Made by a program: the position numbers and the translations under genes
From: an uncultured Coprococcus sp.
GTDB taxonomy: Bacteria; Bacillota; Clostridia; Lachnospirales; Lachnospiraceae
Assembly: GCA_900557435.1 (NCBI GenBank)
Contig: USSH01000036.1
Coordinates: 1-13,697, forward strand
Reading direction: 5' to 3'
Length of the DNA: 13,697 nucleotides
Shown: piece after piece, positions 1-7,239 of the stretch
Layout: each line of letters begins with the position of its first letter
How positions within the stretch are numbered: position 1 is the stretch's first letter
Notes under the pieces: model-generated
What the model saw: only the letters and a program-made list of their open reading frames with translations
Told to the model about the DNA's origin: nothing
Databases searched by the model: none

Positions 1-512
1 CAATAGTAAGATAAGAATTAGTATTTTTAATAAGCATTGTTTCTTTTCTATTTTTCTTTGTATGTGGTCTTGATTTAAATGCATCTACCACTAATTTTAC
101 AATTGTAATTTTATATAGCTTGTCTTGCCATTTTACACTTGCTACTCTATCAAATTTTATTTGTTCAGAATCTTCTTTTACAATTCTTAACATTAAATAT
201 GATACAAATATTGATATTATTATAAGAGACTGCATTATAAATCCAAAACTACTGTTATAGAAGTTTGATAGTGCTGGGAAGTTTGACTCAGCCCAAGCCT
301 GTAATGGTTTAATACATATAAGTGGTACTACAGCAATAATATTTAAACTTCTAAACATATAATTTATTTTATCTTGTTTTAGTATTTCAAGATATATATC
401 TTGTAAAATATTGTTTAAATTTTTAAGATAAACAGAAGTACCATCAACCTTCCTATCACCTAGGTCATAAGTCAGATATGATATACCAGCAAACAATTTA
501 GATGGGGACAAT
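1..512 (-). pseudogene. 5'-truncated membrane protein fragment, possibly secretion/pilus F (TadB/C)-like
   Basis: An open frame on the minus strand (codons beginning at 538, 535 and so on down) runs off the left edge without a stop. It encodes a charged helical stretch, then two hydrophobic segments (around SLNIIAVVPLICIKP, and around FGFIMQSLIIISIFVSYLML) joined by a short loop containing KPLQAWAESNFPALSNFYNS, then a basic tail (AFKSRPHTKKNRKE). This topology recalls the type II/IV secretion F or TadB/TadC membrane proteins found in conjugative elements; that is a weak resemblance, not an identification. No start codon with a ribosome site was found: the frame stays open upstream through non-gene-like DNA and the palindrome to a stop at 869-871, which suggests the true N-terminus is lost. 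The DNA is far richer in A+T than everything to the right, consistent with foreign origin. The upstream limit given here is approximate. Confidence 0.4.
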
Positions 513-608
513 CCTCGGATAAATAATATGTGGTAGAAAGCTGTGGGTGATCTGCAACTTGAATTTTGGAGAAATGTTATACAGCATAATTTAAAATCAA
601 TAAAAACA
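513..608. other. Short junction between A+T-rich segment and palindrome
   Basis: This stretch carries no gene with a recognisable start or ribosome site. Its composition is intermediate between the A+T-rich left segment and the palindrome. It may be the outer part of the same inserted element or leftover host sequence. I see no promoter or terminator in it. Confidence 0.4.
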
Positions 609-876
609 GCCCATAGGTGCTCACGAAAAGTAGATTGCATCCGGGAAAGCATAACATAAAGGCCTGCACGACTGTGTTGAAAATCGATAGCGCAGACCTT
701 CCTGTCTTGGCATTTTCTTGCTAAGTCGCAGACCTCAACGCCCTTATCGAGGTCGGAGACGCATGCAGATAGAAAATGCCAAGGCAGGAAGAAGTCAAGC
801 GTGATTTTCAACACAGTCGTGCAGGCTTGTTGTGCTTTCCACGGATGGGCACAGGCTTCCGTGAACACCTATGGGC
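609..876. repeat. 268-bp nested near-palindromic element (MITE-like or large hairpin)
   Basis: Four successive pairs of arms are reverse complements in the right nested order: 609-625 with 860-876 (16 of 17), 644-656 with about 828-840 (imperfect), 662-685 with 803-826 (24 of 24), and 698-718 with 771-791 (20 of 21). An inner GACCTC (731-736) also pairs with GAGGTC (749-754). The whole can fold into one long interrupted hairpin on either strand. It ends ten bases past the tetR stop and abuts the A+T-rich segment. Both strands carry long open frames across it, a by-product of the symmetry; I do not call a protein. No transposase is visible, so it would be non-autonomous if mobile. It could also act as a bidirectional terminator for tetR, although no T-run follows. 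Confidence 0.8.
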
Positions 877-885
877 GTCCGTCAA

Positions 886-1518
886 TTAATTCCTAGGCGG
901 CAGCGTAATGTAGTTCCTGTCAGATGGTTGGAACAGTTTTGGACGGAAATCTTCCTTGGTCAGTTCAAATATAGAATGGGAAACCAGGAAGTAGTAAGCT
1001 TCCACAGCCTGATCCACATTGATGTTCGTGATCTCCGGGCTGTTAAGGTACCCCTTGATGGCTACGGTGAGTCCCATGACAAGGTACTTACATATAATGA
1101 GAGGGGACAGCATAGGGTTGGCCGGAATCTGATCGGTGTCGAATATCTTCAGGTGTTCCTTGAAGAAGTTGGTGAACTGCTCGATCATGACCTGCTCAAA
1201 GCTGTTCTGTCCGGTTGTCTCGAAAAGCTTTCTGTAAAGCTTTGCTTCATTGATAATGTGGGTGAAAAGATACTTGATCGCCTCAAGGATCATGTTGTGT
1301 TCCAGCAGGACCTCAAGCTCCTTTGTCACCTCATTGTAAAGCATATAGTCCATCAGTTCGTATTTGTCTTTGAAATATCTATAGAAGATAGGTCTTGATA
1401 TACCCACATCCTCAGCGATCATAGTAACTGTAATTTTCTCGAATGAATGCTCATTTACAAGCTTTTTAAAGCTTCTGATAATTTTGTCTTCTGTCTTTTC
1501 TTCGCTTGGATTTGGCAC
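886..1518 (-). CDS. TetR-family transcriptional regulator, probable repressor of the divergent efflux operon
   Basis: This 210-residue protein has a typical TetR N-terminal helix-turn-helix (residues about 12-58). The recognition region is ITVTMIAEDVGISRPIFYRYFKDKYEL, a strong match to the family, with the YRYF turn before helix 4. The rest is an all-helical ligand-binding and dimer domain of the kind seen in Firmicutes TetR/DhaS-like regulators; the ligand is unknown. The start is GTG at 1518, chosen because AAAGGAGG lies eight to nine bases upstream on the minus strand. The gene is divergent from the MMPL exporter with 214 bp between them, the usual arrangement for a local repressor that binds its own and its neighbour's promoter and is released by an exported or related compound. 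Regulation of the neighbour is inference from position. The reading frame is intact. Confidence 0.9.
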   Translation of the reverse strand: MPNPSEEKTEDKIIRSFKKLVNEHSFEKITVTMIAEDVGISRPIFYRYFKDKYELMDYMLYNEVTKELEVLLEHNMILEAIKYLFTHIINEAKLYRKLFETTGQNSFEQVMIEQFTNFFKEHLKIFDTDQIPANPMLSPLIICKYLVMGLTVAIKGYLNSPEITNINVDQAVEAYYFLVSHSIFELTKEDFRPKLFQPSDRNYITLPPRN

Positions 1519-1618
1519 TTCCCAAACCTCCTTTTTGGTCTATATATGGACAGTTTCAAGTAAATCTGTTTGTCAGATGTATAGCTGAATGTTCCAATTT
1601 TGAATATGTGTTCATACG

Positions 1619-1648
1619 TTTGTTACAGATTACCATATTTGTAACAAA
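1619..1648. promoter_or_regulatory. Candidate TetR operator (inverted repeat)
   Basis: TTTGTTAC (1619-1626) and GTAACAAA (1641-1648) are perfect reverse complements around a 14-base spacer. An outer pair, ACGTTT (1616-1621) and AAACGT (1653-1658), partly flanks them. The position, between the divergent regulator and exporter and upstream of the exporter's -10 box, fits an operator. Assignment to this TetR is inference; the spacer is longer than in many TetR sites. Confidence 0.4.
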
Positions 1649-1698
1649 ATGTAAACGTTTTCGTATTTTGGGTAGTTTATTAAAAAAAAATCAGGTTG

Positions 1699-1704
1699 TA
1701 TAAT
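1699..1704 (+). promoter_or_regulatory. Probable -10 box of the exporter operon
   Basis: A perfect TATAAT lies 29 bases before the exporter start codon. The expected -35 position (about 1676-1681, TTTATT) is a poor match, so the promoter may be weak or depend on a regulator. The A-run at 1682-1690 lies in the spacer. Confidence 0.5.
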
Positions 1705-1732
1705 CCACCACAGAATAGAAAAAGGAGATGTT

Positions 1733-3847
1733 ATGGCTATGTTAAAACTAGGAGAAAAGATAGTAAGTGCGAGAGTCGTGATACTGATCCTCAGCTTAGT
1801 TCTTCTCATACCAGCGGCATACGGTTATATCAAGACCAGGGTAAACTACGATATTCTGTCATATCTTCCTAAGGATATCGAGACAATGGTTGGTCAGGAT
1901 ATACTGGTTGACCAGTTTGGTACAGGAGCCTTTTCACTGTACGTTGTAGAGGGTATGGAGGATAAAGATGTATCCGCACTGAAATCAAAGATTGAAAATG
2001 TAGACCATGTGTCAAAGGTTATCTGGTACGACAGCTTTGCTGATCTGTCGGTTCCTAAGGATATGCTTCCTGAAAAACTGTATGACGCATTTAACAATGA
2101 TGACAAGGATGCCACCATGATGGCGATCATATTTGATGATACAACTTCTGCTGATAGTACGATGGATGCTATCGAGGAGATACGAAAGATATCAGATAAG
2201 CAGTGCTTTCTCTCTGGTATGTCAGCGGTTGTTGTAGATACAAAGAAGCTGTCAGAGAAGGAAACCCCAATCTATGTTCTGATAGCGGTGATCCTCAGCA
2301 GTATAATCCTTGCGATCACCATGGATTCGATCATGATACCGGTACTGTTTCTGGCAAGTATAGGTATGGCGATCGCATACAACCTGGGTTCAAATATATT
2401 TATGGGCCAGGTATCCTACATAACAAAGGCGCTGGCTGCGGTACTTCAGCTCGGTGTGACAATGGATTACTCGATCTTCCTGTGGCACAGCTACAAGGCA
2501 CAGCAGAAAGAGTATACGGATAAGAAAGAAGCTATGGCGCATGCGATTGCCGAGACTATATCATCCGTTGTGGGAAGTTCCATAACAACTGTTGCCGGAT
2601 TTGTGGCACTTTGTTTCATGAGTTTTACGCTCGGACTTGACCTTGGTATCGTCATGGCAAAGGGGGTTGTTTTCGGAGTTATCGCCTGCGTAACGATACT
2701 GCCTTCTCTCATCCTTGTGTTTGACAAGGCGATAGAAAAGACAACACATAAGGTAATACTTCCTGAGTTTAAGGGAGTAGGAAAATTCATAGCTAAGCAT
2801 TACAGGATATTCCTTGTATTGTTTGTGATCATCCTGATCCCGGCAATATATGGCTACAACCATACAAAGGTTTATTACAAGCTGGATTCATCACTTCCGG
2901 ACAGCCTGGAGAGCGTGCAGGCCAACAAAGAGCTGGCTGAGGCATTCAACATGAATTCAACACATATGATACTTGTCACAAATGATCAGAGTGATAAGGA
3001 CACACGAAACATGATGTCGGATATTGAGAATATAGATGGCGTAAAGTTCTGTCTTGGACTTGACAGCATCATCGGTTCAGGAATCCCGTCGAACTTCATC
3101 CCTTCTGAGGTGACAGAGGCACTTAAGAGTGATGAGTGGCAGTTGATACTTGTCGGCTCTGAGTATGAGGTTGCGTCAGATGAGGTCAACAACCAGTGTA
3201 CCGAGATTGAGAATACCATCGATTCGTACAACGAGAAGAACATGCTCGTTGGTGAGGCGCCTTGTACAAAGGATCTTATCAAGATAACAGATAAGGATTT
3301 CGCCTCAGTAAGTACAGTTTCAATCGGCGCTATATTCATCATCATCCTCTGTGTATTCGGTTCAATATCACTTCCAATAGTGCTTGTTGCCGTCATAGAG
3401 TTTGCGATATTTATCAACATGGGTATTCCTTGTTTTACAGGAACTGAGCTTCCTTTCATAGCATCAATAGTTATCGGTACTATCCAGCTCGGTGCGACGG
3501 TTGATTATGCCATACTGATGACTACCAAGTACAAGAGAAACAGACTGAACGGATATAGAAAGTTTGACGCCGTGGCAACGGCATGTCAGGAGTCAGTACA
3601 GTCTATAGTTGTCAGTGCACTTTCATTCTTCGCTGCAACATTTGGCGTAGGTCTTTACTCAGATATAGATATGATCAGTGCACTATGTACACTTATGGCA
3701 CGTGGAGCACTCATAAGCATGTGTGCTGTTATCCTGATGCTTCCATCAGCACTGATGCTCTTTGATAAGATCATCATGTTCAGATATAGAAAGAATCTCA
3801 TTGATGGATCTTCACCTGATGCGGACAGAGACACAGCTCAGGCGTAG
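1733..3847 (+). CDS. MMPL/RND-superfamily membrane exporter
   Basis: This 704-residue protein has the duplicated RND layout: TM1 at about 14-32, an extracytoplasmic domain to about 178, five TMs at about 179-330, then a second copy with a TM at about 358-375, an extracytoplasmic domain to about 528, and TMs at about 529-685. Each half carries the MMPL proton-relay signature in its fourth TM: GVTMDYSIFL (D245-Y246) and GATVDYAILM (D591-Y592), both intact, so it should be driven by the proton gradient. The length suits the short Gram-positive MMPL type rather than the roughly 1000-residue HAE pumps. AAAAAGGAG sits five bases before ATG 1733; ATG 1739 is a possible alternative. It is followed by the heptad-repeat lipoprotein and preceded by a divergent TetR gene. 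The substrate (drug, fatty acid or lipid) cannot be read from sequence. Confidence 0.92.
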   Translation: MAMLKLGEKIVSARVVILILSLVLLIPAAYGYIKTRVNYDILSYLPKDIETMVGQDILVDQFGTGAFSLYVVEGMEDKDVSALKSKIENVDHVSKVIWYDSFADLSVPKDMLPEKLYDAFNNDDKDATMMAIIFDDTTSADSTMDAIEEIRKISDKQCFLSGMSAVVVDTKKLSEKETPIYVLIAVILSSIILAITMDSIMIPVLFLASIGMAIAYNLGSNIFMGQVSYITKALAAVLQLGVTMDYSIFLWHSYKAQQKEYTDKKEAMAHAIAETISSVVGSSITTVAGFVALCFMSFTLGLDLGIVMAKGVVFGVIACVTILPSLILVFDKAIEKTTHKVILPEFKGVGKFIAKHYRIFLVLFVIILIPAIYGYNHTKVYYKLDSSLPDSLESVQANKELAEAFNMNSTHMILVTNDQSDKDTRNMMSDIENIDGVKFCLGLDSIIGSGIPSNFIPSEVTEALKSDEWQLILVGSEYEVASDEVNNQCTEIENTIDSYNEKNMLVGEAPCTKDLIKITDKDFASVSTVSIGAIFIIILCVFGSISLPIVLVAVIEFAIFINMGIPCFTGTELPFIASIVIGTIQLGATVDYAILMTTKYKRNRLNGYRKFDAVATACQESVQSIVVSALSFFAATFGVGLYSDIDMISALCTLMARGALISMCAVILMLPSALMLFDKIIMFRYRKNLIDGSSPDADRDTAQA

Positions 3848-3872
3848 GCGAGTTAATTATCAAATAGAAACA

Positions 3873-3897
3873 ATGTAGTACGCGGAATCCGCTACAT
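3873..3897 (+). other. Intra-operon hairpin between exporter and lipoprotein genes
   Basis: ATGTA (3873-3877) pairs with TACAT (3893-3897), and GCGG (3882-3885) pairs with CCGC (3889-3892) across an AAT loop, with a four-base bulge on the left arm. No T-run follows, so it is not a full terminator. It could tune the ratio of the two products by processing or partial attenuation. Confidence 0.4.
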
Positions 3898-3932
3898 GGA
3901 TTCTCACATATATTATGGAAAGAGGTAATAAC

Positions 3933-6287
3933 ATGATCAAGTGGAAGAAATATATTTGCGTGGCACTGTCAGCAGCAATGATGGCAACGCTCATGACCGG
4001 ATGCGGTGATACATCAAATGATAACGCTTCGTCAGGTAAGACAGAAGCAACTACAGAAAGTGATGCAGAGGCACTTCAGGATGCTCTCACGTCCCAGATA
4101 TCTGCTGAAAATTCAGAGGATGCAGATAAGGAAGAGACAGTATATGTTCTGGCTGATGCAGACGGCTCAGCAAATGATGTCACAGTTTCAACATGGCTTA
4201 AGAATACAGATGGTTCAGATGGACTGAACGATAAAACAAACCTTACAGACATAGAGAATGTTAAGGGATACGAAGGTTACAAGGATAACGGGGATGGCAC
4301 GATAACATGGGCAGCAAATGGCTCTGATATATATTATCAGGGAAAGTCCAATGAGAAGCTGCCCGTCGATGTCAAGATAACTTATAAGCTGGATGGTGAG
4401 GATATAGAGCCGTCAGAGCTTGCAGGTAAGAGTGGTAAGGTCACGATCAGATTTGATTATACAAACAACACAAAGCAGACGGTGAAGGCCGGAAGCAAGA
4501 ACAGTGAGGTCATATCACCATTTGTAATGCTCTCAGGAATGATCCTTCCGGTAGACAAATTCTCAAACGTACAGGTTGAGAATGGTAAGGTCATCTCGGA
4601 GGGAAGCAATCAGATCGTGGTTGGATATGCGGTGCCGGGATTTAAGCAGTGCCTTCAGAATGGAATAGACGACAGCAAGATCCAGACTGCTATAGACAAT
4701 ATAGAAGTTCCGGATTATGTAGAGGTATCAGCAGATGTAACAGACTTTGAATTGGCTATGACAATGACAGTGGCTGCAAGCGATCTGCTTGACGCGGATG
4801 CGACAGACGCTGTGGACGAGGTTAAGGACAAGGCGGATCTCAATGAACTTTCTGACAGTGCAGATAAGCTTGGAAGCTCGGCAAATGAGCTGGAAAAGGG
4901 CGCAGGAAAGATCACAAATAGTCTTGAGACACTGAAGGATGGAACTTACTCATTGAAGACCGGAGCTGAGACACTGGCTGATGGAGCTGCATCACTCAAG
5001 ACTTACACAAGCCAGCTTGCAGATGGAACCTCTAAGATCTCCACAGCTATGGACTCTCTCGATGAGGGTATTGCATCGATAAAGAACGGTTCAGCAGCAC
5101 TCAGCGATGGAGCTAAGACTCTTGCAACCGGAGCTAAGACTCTTGATACAAGCGTTGGAACACTTCAGACCGGAGCAAACAGCCTTGACAGTGGAACAAA
5201 GCAGCTTCTTGCAGGATTTGCTGGAGATGAAGAGAATGTAGGACTTTCAAAGGGTGGAAGTTCACTTGCGTCGGGAGCTAAGACGGCATACGAGGGTTCA
5301 CAGGCACTTGCAAAGGGTGCAACAGATCTGAAGAATGGTGTTGACACACTTATAACAATGATGACTGGTATGCCTGATCAGGTGGTAAGTCAGGCAGAGG
5401 CAGAGGTATATAGCCAGCTCGGTGGCACTATATCAAGTGAGGCTGGAATCGATGCAGCCATGGAGCAGATAGAGGCAGTTCTTCCACTGGGTCAGGCAGC
5501 ACTTGACGCGGCAAAGGGAGAAGGAACATATGCAACTCTCCTTGCACAGTACAATGGCCTTGCACAGGCAAAGGGTGCTCTTAACGCAATAGACAATATA
5601 AGCGCTTCACTGACAGCAACATTGTCATCTGATAAAACAAAGGCTCAGATAAAGGCTCTGCAGGATGGTGCGACAACCCTTGACACCAAGATGGGTGAAT
5701 TGTCGACCGGACTTAAGTCGGTAAAGGAAGGATCAGAGACTCTTTCAGCAGGTATTAACACAGCGTATGCTGGTGTAAAAACTCTTTCAAAGGGTACAGG
5801 AGATCTCACAACCGGTGTCACAGCCCTCAAGAGTGGTTCAAAGGACCTCAGCGATGGAGCGGCAACTCTTTCGGCAAATATGAACACTCTGTATCAGGGA
5901 AGTATAACACTTGCAAATGGAAGTGGTGAACTGAAGACTGCAGCTGGTACACTTAATACAAGTGCAGGACAGATTGCCGATGGTGCCAAATCGTTAAGTG
6001 AGGGTGCTAATCAGCTCAACTCAGGAACGAAGACACTTGACAGTGGAGCAGAAAAACTTGTCACAGGCTCAAAGACTCTCAGCGATGGCATGAAGCAGTT
6101 CAACGAAGATGGAATAAAGAAGATCACCAAGTTATTTGCCGGCAACTATCAGGAAGATATAGATTATATTGAGGCTCTGTTCTCAGACGATGCAAAATAC
6201 ACAAGCTTTGGCGGTGCTATAGATGGAACAAAGAGTACTGTGAAGTTTATATACGAAACTGCGGCAATCAAGACAGATGAAAAATAA
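3933..6287 (+). CDS. Lipoprotein with Leu-x-x-Gly heptad repeats, probable partner of the MMPL exporter
   Basis: From ATG 3933 this is 784 residues. I chose it over ATG 3915 because the ribosome site AGAGG (3921-3925) lies between them, seven bases before 3933. The N-terminus is a lipoprotein signal: MIKWKK, a hydrophobic core, then LMTGC with the acylated cysteine at 24. A Ser/Thr/Asp/Glu-rich linker (about 25-70) leads to a globular beta-rich region (about 70-290). Two long blocks of Leu-x-x-Gly heptads follow (about 300-475 and 575-725, e.g. TLADGAASL, TLATGAKTL), split by a helical insert (about 480-570). These match the x-x-x-Leu-x-x-Gly heptads (TIGR03057) known from YhgE/Pip-type proteins, but the C-terminal TM segments of YhgE/Pip are absent. 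It should be a lipid-anchored, rod-like extracytoplasmic protein co-expressed with the exporter. The adaptor role is inference. Confidence 0.85.
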   Translation: MIKWKKYICVALSAAMMATLMTGCGDTSNDNASSGKTEATTESDAEALQDALTSQISAENSEDADKEETVYVLADADGSANDVTVSTWLKNTDGSDGLNDKTNLTDIENVKGYEGYKDNGDGTITWAANGSDIYYQGKSNEKLPVDVKITYKLDGEDIEPSELAGKSGKVTIRFDYTNNTKQTVKAGSKNSEVISPFVMLSGMILPVDKFSNVQVENGKVISEGSNQIVVGYAVPGFKQCLQNGIDDSKIQTAIDNIEVPDYVEVSADVTDFELAMTMTVAASDLLDADATDAVDEVKDKADLNELSDSADKLGSSANELEKGAGKITNSLETLKDGTYSLKTGAETLADGAASLKTYTSQLADGTSKISTAMDSLDEGIASIKNGSAALSDGAKTLATGAKTLDTSVGTLQTGANSLDSGTKQLLAGFAGDEENVGLSKGGSSLASGAKTAYEGSQALAKGATDLKNGVDTLITMMTGMPDQVVSQAEAEVYSQLGGTISSEAGIDAAMEQIEAVLPLGQAALDAAKGEGTYATLLAQYNGLAQAKGALNAIDNISASLTATLSSDKTKAQIKALQDGATTLDTKMGELSTGLKSVKEGSETLSAGINTAYAGVKTLSKGTGDLTTGVTALKSGSKDLSDGAATLSANMNTLYQGSITLANGSGELKTAAGTLNTSAGQIADGAKSLSEGANQLNSGTKTLDSGAEKLVTGSKTLSDGMKQFNEDGIKKITKLFAGNYQEDIDYIEALFSDDAKYTSFGGAIDGTKSTVKFIYETAAIKTDEK

Positions 6288-6298
6288 AATTTGAGTGA

Positions 6299-6326
6299 AT
6301 CTCCCCTCTGTAAGACGAGGGGGGAT
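6299..6326 (+). terminator. Possible terminator of the exporter-lipoprotein operon
   Basis: ATCTCCCCTC and GAGGGGGGAT pair in nine of ten positions across an eight-base loop, 11 bases after the lipoprotein stop. It is a stable G+C-rich hairpin, but the following bases (cgtggacgg) lack a T-run, so intrinsic termination may be incomplete. Confidence 0.5.
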
Positions 6327-6379
6327 CGTGGACGGAAAAAGATATATAAATATCGGGTAAACTATAGATAATCTTCGTG

Positions 6380-6408
6380 TTGACTTTAATGTGACCGTAG
6401 GTTATAGT
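6380..6408 (+). promoter_or_regulatory. Promoter of acpP
   Basis: TTGACT (6380-6385) and TATAGT (6403-6408) are separated by exactly 17 bases, a near-consensus sigma-A promoter. The transcript would start near 6415, giving a leader of about 50 bases before ATG 6465. A perfect small hairpin, CGTCC-ATGA-GGACG (6414-6427), lies at the very 5' end of that leader and could stabilise the mRNA. Confidence 0.75.
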
Positions 6409-6464
6409 ATAAGCGTCCATGAGGACGATGGTAACATTTACTATATTTTAGGAGGAATTTGAAC

Positions 6465-6698
6465 ATGTTTGATAAGGTTAAGGCAATATTCGAGGATCAG
6501 TTAGGAGTTTCACAGGATGAGATGAAGCTCGAGACAAACTTCAAGGATGATCTTGGTGTAGATTCACTTGATCTGTATGAGATCGTTATGAAGCTTGAGG
6601 ATGAGTTCAATGTTGAGATCCCAGCTGAGGAACTTGATGATGTAGCTACATTTGAGGATGTACTTAACTACCTTAAGAGCAAGGGCGTTGAGGAGTAA
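6465..6698 (+). CDS. acpP: Acyl carrier protein
   Basis: This 77-residue acidic protein carries the growing acyl chain in type II fatty acid synthesis in the cytoplasm. The phosphopantetheine site is GVDSLDLYE with the modified serine at 34, in the usual place, and the surrounding helix II is rich in Asp and Glu (MKLEDEFNVEIPAEE), as needed to dock FabD, FabG and other partners. Its length matches the family. AGGAGG (6450-6455) lies nine bases before ATG 6465; an in-frame TTG at 6459 is too close to the ribosome site to be the start. The gene appears monocistronic, with its own promoter and terminator, and precedes fabD-fabG by 840 bp. Nothing odd is seen in the protein. Confidence 0.96.
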   Translation: MFDKVKAIFEDQLGVSQDEMKLETNFKDDLGVDSLDLYEIVMKLEDEFNVEIPAEELDDVATFEDVLNYLKSKGVEE

Positions 6699-6790
6699 TC
6701 CAATCGGGATTATTTAGGTATTTCGGAATTCTCAAAAGCAAGAGATATTGCTAACTGAACAGATTGGACTGTTTTGAATACATTGTTATT

Positions 6791-6857
6791 CAAAGTTGTC
6801 ATGTATCGGACATGACGTAACTTTGGTAGCCAGCCAGGACATATGTCCTGACTGACC
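6791..6857 (+). other. Two strong adjacent hairpins in the acpP 3' region
   Basis: Hairpin A (6791-6825): CAAAGTTGTCATGT pairs over 14 bp with the right arm, with a five-base loop and one two-base bulge. Hairpin B (6825-6857): CAGGACATATGTCCTG is a perfect 16-base palindrome, extended by CAG/CTG and GGT/ACC after single mismatches. Neither is followed by a T-run. They may protect the 3' end of the acpP mRNA from exonucleases, or hairpin B's perfect dyad could be a protein-binding site. Confidence 0.6.
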
Positions 6858-6908
6858 ATCCAAGGCTATGAGATGATTTACGAATTATATATCACAATTG
6901 CCAATATA

Positions 6909-6943
6909 GCAGGTGTGTACAGTGGTGCACATGTGCTTTTTTT
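6909..6943 (+). terminator. Intrinsic terminator of acpP
   Basis: GCAGGTGTGTAC (6909-6920) and GTGCACATGTGC (6925-6936) pair in 11 of 12 positions (two G-U) across an AGTG loop, followed directly by seven T (6937-6943). It lies 210 bases after the acpP stop, which makes acpP a separate transcription unit from fabD-fabG. Confidence 0.8.
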
Positions 6944-6965
6944 ATGCCCATTTATTTACCATAAT

Positions 6966-6993
6966 GGCAAAGGGGACAGGCACCTCCGTCCCC
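6966..6993. repeat. 28-bp direct repeat, copy 1
   Basis: This unit matches the one at 7007-7034 in 27 of 28 bases. It is itself partly symmetric: GGGGAC at the left pairs with GTCCCC at the right around a core of AGG and CCT. It resembles short interspersed palindromic (REP-like) units; the function is unknown. Confidence 0.75.
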
Positions 6994-7006
6994 ATCTCTC
7001 CGTTTC

Positions 7007-7034
7007 GGCAAAGGGGACAGGTACCTCCGTCCCC
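7007..7034. repeat. 28-bp direct repeat, copy 2
   Basis: This is the second copy, 41 bases from the first (start to start), differing by one base (T for C) that makes its core the perfect palindrome AGGTACCT. The 13-base spacer between copies shows no symmetry. Two units alone do not make a CRISPR array. Confidence 0.75.
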
Positions 7035-7067
7035 CGGTTCATGGGACGCCTACTGCCTGGCTCGATT

Positions 7068-7124
7068 TTCACATTTGTGAGTAATGTAACAGGTAAAAGG
7101 ATAAAATTATCCTAAAAATGTGAA
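7068..7124. other. Nested hairpin
   Basis: TTCACATTT (7068-7076) and AAATGTGAA (7116-7124) are perfect nine-base reverse complements. Inside them AGGATA-AAAT-TATCCT (7098-7113) is a perfect small hairpin. There is no T-run after it on either strand, so the role is unknown. Confidence 0.5.
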
Positions 7125-7239
7125 ATTGCTGCTTCTGGGGATAATAATTCGGGCTTTTCTCCCCGAGAAGTGATAAAAAAGTCCTATGGGAAAAAGTTGT
7201 AACTTTATCGACGAAAATATCTAGTTTATAGAAAAACAA

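Noticed and set aside
871..1398. Plus-strand 175-codon open frame opposite tetR
   Set aside because: It is a mirror of the tetR coding sequence with no ribosome site; tetR has clear domain motifs and a strong Shine-Dalgarno sequence.
6966..7034. Minimal CRISPR array
   Set aside because: There are only two repeat units, the spacer is 13 bases and there are no cas genes.
6873..7115. Plus-strand 80-codon open frame after acpP
   Set aside because: It crosses the acpP terminator, both 28-bp repeats and a hairpin, has no ribosome site and shows no protein-like composition.
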